A DNA stretch of 64,000 bases from JADHLJ01 sp038146985 (GTDB lineage Bacteria; Pseudomonadota; Alphaproteobacteria; Thalassobaculales; Thalassobaculaceae). Both the position numbers and the translations under genes were made by a program. The stretch spans positions 1-64,000 of the forward strand of contig JAYQSQ010000011.1 in NCBI GenBank assembly GCA_038146985.1, written 5' to 3'. Of this stretch, positions 62,134 through 64,000 are shown piece by piece; position 1 is the first letter of the stretch, and each line of letters opens with the position of its first letter. A model generated the notes under the pieces. That model had not been told where the DNA came from, ran no database searches, and worked only from the letters and a program-made list of their open reading frames with translations.

Positions 62134-63960
62134 TCACCCCGCGTCCGCAATCTCCTCGGCCGGCGGGCGCAGGCGCCAGAAGGTGACCGGTGCCTCGAAG
62201 CCGCGGAGGAGCTGGGTGTCCTCGACCAGGGTCCGGTCCTTGAGTTGTCCGGCGACGGCGGGATCGTCAAGCACGGCGCTGCTCAGCAAGATCTCGCCCG
62301 CCTCGCTTTCGTTCTGCAGGCGGGCGGCAATGTTCACCGTGCCGCCGAAATAGTCGAGGCGGTCGTTCATGGTCACCGCGATGGTCGAGCCCGAATGCAG
62401 ACCGACCTTGATGGCGATCGGCATGGTCGGGTGGGCGCTGTTGAAACCGCCGAGTTGGGTCTGGATCGCGATAGCGCAGCGCAGGCCGTCCGCCGGATCG
62501 GCAAAGGCGGCCATGACGGCGTCACCGATGGTTTTCACAACGCTGCCGTCATGCTCGCGCACCAGGGAGGCGAGGAACTCGAAATGCTCGCGCACCAGGC
62601 CGTAGGCGGGCGCATCACCCACATCCTCGTAGAGGGCGGTCGAGCCCTTCAGGTCCGTGAACAGCAAGGTCACCTGGGAAATCGACACCTGATCCCCGCC
62701 CTTCAGCACCGAGTCGGAGAACAGGTGCCGGAACGCTTGCAGGGTCGTCGCCCGATGCGCGGTAAGAGCTTCCGAGGCCCAGTTGCGGGACTCGATGATC
62801 AGCGTGCGGCGATGCGGGTTCCGGTTCTCCAGCTGGATATGGCCCGGCGGCGACGAAGCGGCGGCGGCGCGAATCTCATCCTCGGCAAAGATCAGGCCCG
62901 GGAAATCGCCGCCGGAATAATCGAAATGCAGTTCCGGCCCGGCCTCCAGTGTCCGCGCCCGATAAGGCCCGGGCTCGATCCTTGCCTCGATTTCCTTGGT
63001 GCTGTCCGCATCCAGCGAGACCTGAACCTGAATATGGGGCGTGGTCATCGGGCCGAACAAACAAAACTCGCCATGGACCACCCGGCGGATATTGGGAGCC
63101 GGCTGAAAAGTCAGTTCCACATTGCGTGAAAAATCCCGGTCATAGGAGATGTTGCAAGACGGACAATGAGCACCGGATGGCAGTTCGTCGAGAGCATGGG
63201 TCGCCAGTTTCGCGCCCCGGCACCGGGGGCACAGCAAGTCCCATCGGCTTTCCAGCAACCCGTCCGTCACTGCCTCTAGGCACAGTTCCACGACATGGCG
63301 CTCCGGCACGCCCCAAAGCCGCGCCAGTTGCAGCGGCCGGATGCGCATCAGGTCAAGCTCCTGGGCGGTCAGCAGCCATTCGGCGAGACGCTTACCAAGG
63401 CCGTGGCCATAGCGCGAGGTATCGATGCGCGCGATCGCATTGTCGAGCCGGGCCCGGTGTTCCGCGTCCGGTTCGACCGGCTTGCCTTCGTAAGCGGTGG
63501 CACGCTCGCCGGCAGCCCAGCTCTCGACACGCTCGGCGACGGTGTTGAAGTCCCGCTCCGCCGCCTTGAAGAATCCGTGCTTGAGGAGCAGACGCCCCAG
63601 CACTCCGCGCGGCTCGACCTCGAGCGCGTAGCGGCAGAGCGTGCCGCCGTCATCCACATCCTCGAAGCGGACAACCGCCTTCAGGCTTTTCAGCGGGCCC
63701 TTGGTGAAGATACGAAGATGCCGGAACCATTGCCCGTGCACCCATTCCTGCGGGATATCCTCCCAGGCAATGGTGACGGGACCGATCTTCGCGGTTCCGA
63801 AGAACCGCATGGACCCGTCGGGCTGTTCCTCCTCGCGGATTTCGTGCTTGGGCAGGCCGACGAACTCGTTGTACCGGGCGGTATCGGCGATCACCTCCCA
63901 GACCTTCGCTCGCGGCGCCTTGAAGCGGCGCTCGAAATCGTGACGGGTGACGTTGCTCAC
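62134..63960 (-). CDS. SRPBCC-DUF5939-class III adenylate/guanylate cyclase
   Basis: Cytoplasmic protein of 608 residues with three parts. Residues 1-150 are a SRPBCC (polyketide cyclase-like) ligand-binding domain (FERRFKAPRAKVWEVIADTA). Residues about 165-370 match DUF5939, with a zinc-ribbon-like pair CPRCRGA and CPSCNISY. Residues about 410-590 are a class III nucleotide cyclase: LLFTDLKGSTALYED and VVKTIGDAVMAAF carry the metal aspartates, and FGGTVNIAARL supplies the Asn and Arg of the transition-state site. The product is probably cAMP, controlled by a bound hydrophobic ligand (inference). It follows the end of another minus-strand gene by 3 bp. Confidence 0.9.
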   Translation of the reverse strand: MSNVTRHDFERRFKAPRAKVWEVIADTARYNEFVGLPKHEIREEEQPDGSMRFFGTAKIGPVTIAWEDIPQEWVHGQWFRHLRIFTKGPLKSLKAVVRFEDVDDGGTLCRYALEVEPRGVLGRLLLKHGFFKAAERDFNTVAERVESWAAGERATAYEGKPVEPDAEHRARLDNAIARIDTSRYGHGLGKRLAEWLLTAQELDLMRIRPLQLARLWGVPERHVVELCLEAVTDGLLESRWDLLCPRCRGAKLATHALDELPSGAHCPSCNISYDRDFSRNVELTFQPAPNIRRVVHGEFCLFGPMTTPHIQVQVSLDADSTKEIEARIEPGPYRARTLEAGPELHFDYSGGDFPGLIFAEDEIRAAAASSPPGHIQLENRNPHRRTLIIESRNWASEALTAHRATTLQAFRHLFSDSVLKGGDQVSISQVTLLFTDLKGSTALYEDVGDAPAYGLVREHFEFLASLVREHDGSVVKTIGDAVMAAFADPADGLRCAIAIQTQLGGFNSAHPTMPIAIKVGLHSGSTIAVTMNDRLDYFGGTVNIAARLQNESEAGEILLSSAVLDDPAVAGQLKDRTLVEDTQLLRGFEAPVTFWRLRPPAEEIADAG

Positions 63961-63963
63961 GGC

Positions 63964-64000
63964 TCAGGACACCCGCCGGGCCAGAAACTCATCGCCCAAC
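63964..64000 (-). CDS. C-terminal end of a gene that continues beyond the window
   Basis: Only the last 12 codons are visible, reading LGDEFLARRVS then TGA, on the same strand and 3 bp upstream of the cyclase start. The close spacing and open frame support a cotranscribed gene; the product cannot be named. Confidence 0.4.
   Translation of the reverse strand, partial: LGDEFLARRVS

Overview
The window is a high-GC chromosomal segment that reads as an alphaproteobacterium, most likely of the Rhodospirillales type. Supporting signs are the rsmB-rpe-heparinase order next to a DUF1674 (SDHAF4-like) gene, the dnaG-rpoD pair, DUF1194, DUF1045 and DUF5939 proteins, and hairpin-type intergenic repeats. 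The genus cannot be told from the sequence. Most of the window is densely coding. No tRNA, rRNA, intact insertion sequence or CRISPR array was found.

Layout. 0-5.3 kb: end of a TctA-type transporter permease, an SDHAF4-like gene, rsmB, rpe and a heparinase-like gene. 5.4-9.4 kb: a three-gene cassette (WbpL-like, WbpV-like and WbpM-like) that fits synthesis and lipid loading of a 6-deoxy-HexNAc sugar such as QuiNAc. 9.4-12.4 kb: a D-aminoacylase and an enolase-superfamily enzyme. 12.4-16.3 kb: dnaG and rpoD; rpoD carries two apparent single-base deletions. 16.3-16.9 kb: three tandem 91-bp repeats and a perfect 27-bp inverted repeat. 16.9-19.4 kb: phnM, a DUF1045 phosphonate gene and a GNAT enzyme. 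19.4-25.3 kb: hisC-like aminotransferase, small membrane proteins, a class A penicillin-binding protein, a GNAT enzyme and an MFS exporter.

25.4-33.0 kb is the most interesting part. It is a leftward run of a MarR regulator, a cytidylyltransferase-PfkB kinase fusion with HldE-like domains in reversed order, a DegT aminotransferase, two short proteins I do not recognise, a radical SAM/SPASM enzyme, and a two-subunit thiamine-diphosphate E1 pair without E2 or E3. This looks like an uncharacterised pathway to a nucleotide-activated amino compound. A divergent enamidase-like amidohydrolase follows, with a candidate MarR operator between it and the marR gene.

34-51.7 kb is mostly catabolic and accessory metabolism: a luciferase-like oxidoreductase, dgoK-dgoA-ygiQ, a TauD-type dioxygenase, a CoA transferase, a FAD oxidoreductase with an alpha/beta hydrolase, a DUF1194 protein, two large uncharacterised proteins, a P450 and a DMT permease. 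51.75-57.07 kb is a degraded accessory island: an AT-rich start, a low-GC lipoprotein, nearly 3 kb without a recognisable gene, a frameshifted DUF411 gene, and the 3' end of a primase/helicase-type gene abutting the stop codon of a fused ABC exporter. 57-64 kb holds that ABC exporter, a double-VOC protein, palindromic repeats and an SRPBCC-DUF5939-adenylate cyclase.

Every recognisable disruption (two in rpoD, three in the DUF411 gene) is a single-base loss. Assembly error is therefore a serious alternative to true pseudogenisation.
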